64,000 bases of DNA from Pectobacterium parmentieri (GTDB lineage: Bacteria > Pseudomonadota > Gammaproteobacteria > Enterobacterales > Enterobacteriaceae): assembly GCF_001742145.1 (NCBI RefSeq), contig NZ_CP015749.1, forward strand, positions 4,402,001 through 4,466,000, read 5' to 3'. The notes below the pieces were generated by a model that was not told the DNA's origin, did not search any database, and saw only the letters and a list, made by a program, of their open reading frames with translations. Positions 63,757-64,000 of the stretch are shown here, in pieces (position 1 is the stretch's first letter; the number at the start of each line of letters is the position of its first letter). The position numbers and the translations under genes were made by a program.

Positions 63757-64000
63757 ATGAAAGCTTTGATCGTGTTTTCGAGTCGGGATGGGCAAACCAG
63801 AGCGATTGCCTCCTCTATTGCGAATACGCTGAAAGGGACCCTGGAGTGTGATGTTGTTGACGTGCTCAATGCGAATAATATCGATCTGGGTCAATACGAT
63901 CGGGTTCTGATTGGGGCGTCGATTCGGTACGGGCGCTTTCATCCAGCGGTAAATCAATTTATCCATAAGCATCTGGCTTCCCTGCAACAACTGCCTAGCG
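63757..64000 (+). CDS. hemG: Menaquinone-dependent protoporphyrinogen oxidase, partial
   Basis: The first 81 residues are visible (MKALIVFSSRDGQTRAIASS, DRVLIGASIRYGRFHPAV), a flavodoxin-like start. Converts protoporphyrinogen to protoporphyrin IX. Runs off the window end. Confidence 0.93.
   Translation, partial: MKALIVFSSRDGQTRAIASSIANTLKGTLECDVVDVLNANNIDLGQYDRVLIGASIRYGRFHPAVNQFIHKHLASLQQLPS

Overview
The window comes from a soft-rot Enterobacterales chromosome, most likely Pectobacterium. This is judged from the close match of the housekeeping proteins to E. coli orthologues (ArgECBH, RmuC, UbiE/J/B, TatABCD, RfaH, UbiD, Fre, FadBA, PepQ, YigZ, TrkH, HemG) combined with a type VI secretion (T6SS) hcp-vgrG-Rhs island and a Pseudomonas-like HemB. 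The genus is an inference. No rRNA, tRNA or CRISPR array was seen.

Region 1 (1-20586) is a highly repetitive accessory region. It is an array of displaced Rhs toxin tips, each followed by an immunity gene, all on the minus strand. Each immunity gene converges on a small plus-strand symE-like gene through a conserved bidirectional terminator. Six symE copies and eight different toxin tips are present, counting the tip of the intact rhs gene. Two of the symE copies are intact and sit at the end of nearly duplicated 6.7-kb units that also carry a tyrosine recombinase, a CHC2/Toprim primase-ATPase and a divergent HTH regulator.

The displaced tips next to the recombinase genes part from Rhs-core homology at one exact spot, the sequence coding for the conserved DPIGL motif. 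There the two element junctions form CCCTAT-cgggtc-ATAGGG, a tyrosine-recombinase-like core. My main hypothesis is that each unit is a cassette (tip, immunity, symE, regulator, primase, integrase) that inserts at the DPIGL site of rhs. Insertion would fuse a new toxin tip in frame to the Rhs core and push the old tip downstream.

Region 2 (20583-35109) is a minus-strand T6SS effector operon. In transcription order it reads hcp, vgrG, a PAAR-like lipase, four tandem ankyrin lipoproteins (probable immunity), two DUF4123 adaptors, a full-length 1760-residue Rhs and its immunity gene.

Region 3 (35522-39199) holds a PTS EIIBC, a divergent RspA/ManD-type enolase-superfamily dehydratase and a GntR/UTRA regulator, probably one small sugar or sugar-acid module.

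Region 4 (39254-64000) is conserved core genome: argE divergent from argCBH with ARG boxes, rmuC, ubiE-ubiJ-ubiB, tatABC, tatD, hemB convergent with rfaH, ubiD-fre, a secreted alpha/beta hydrolase, fadBA with a FadR site, pepQ-yigZ, trkH and the start of hemG.
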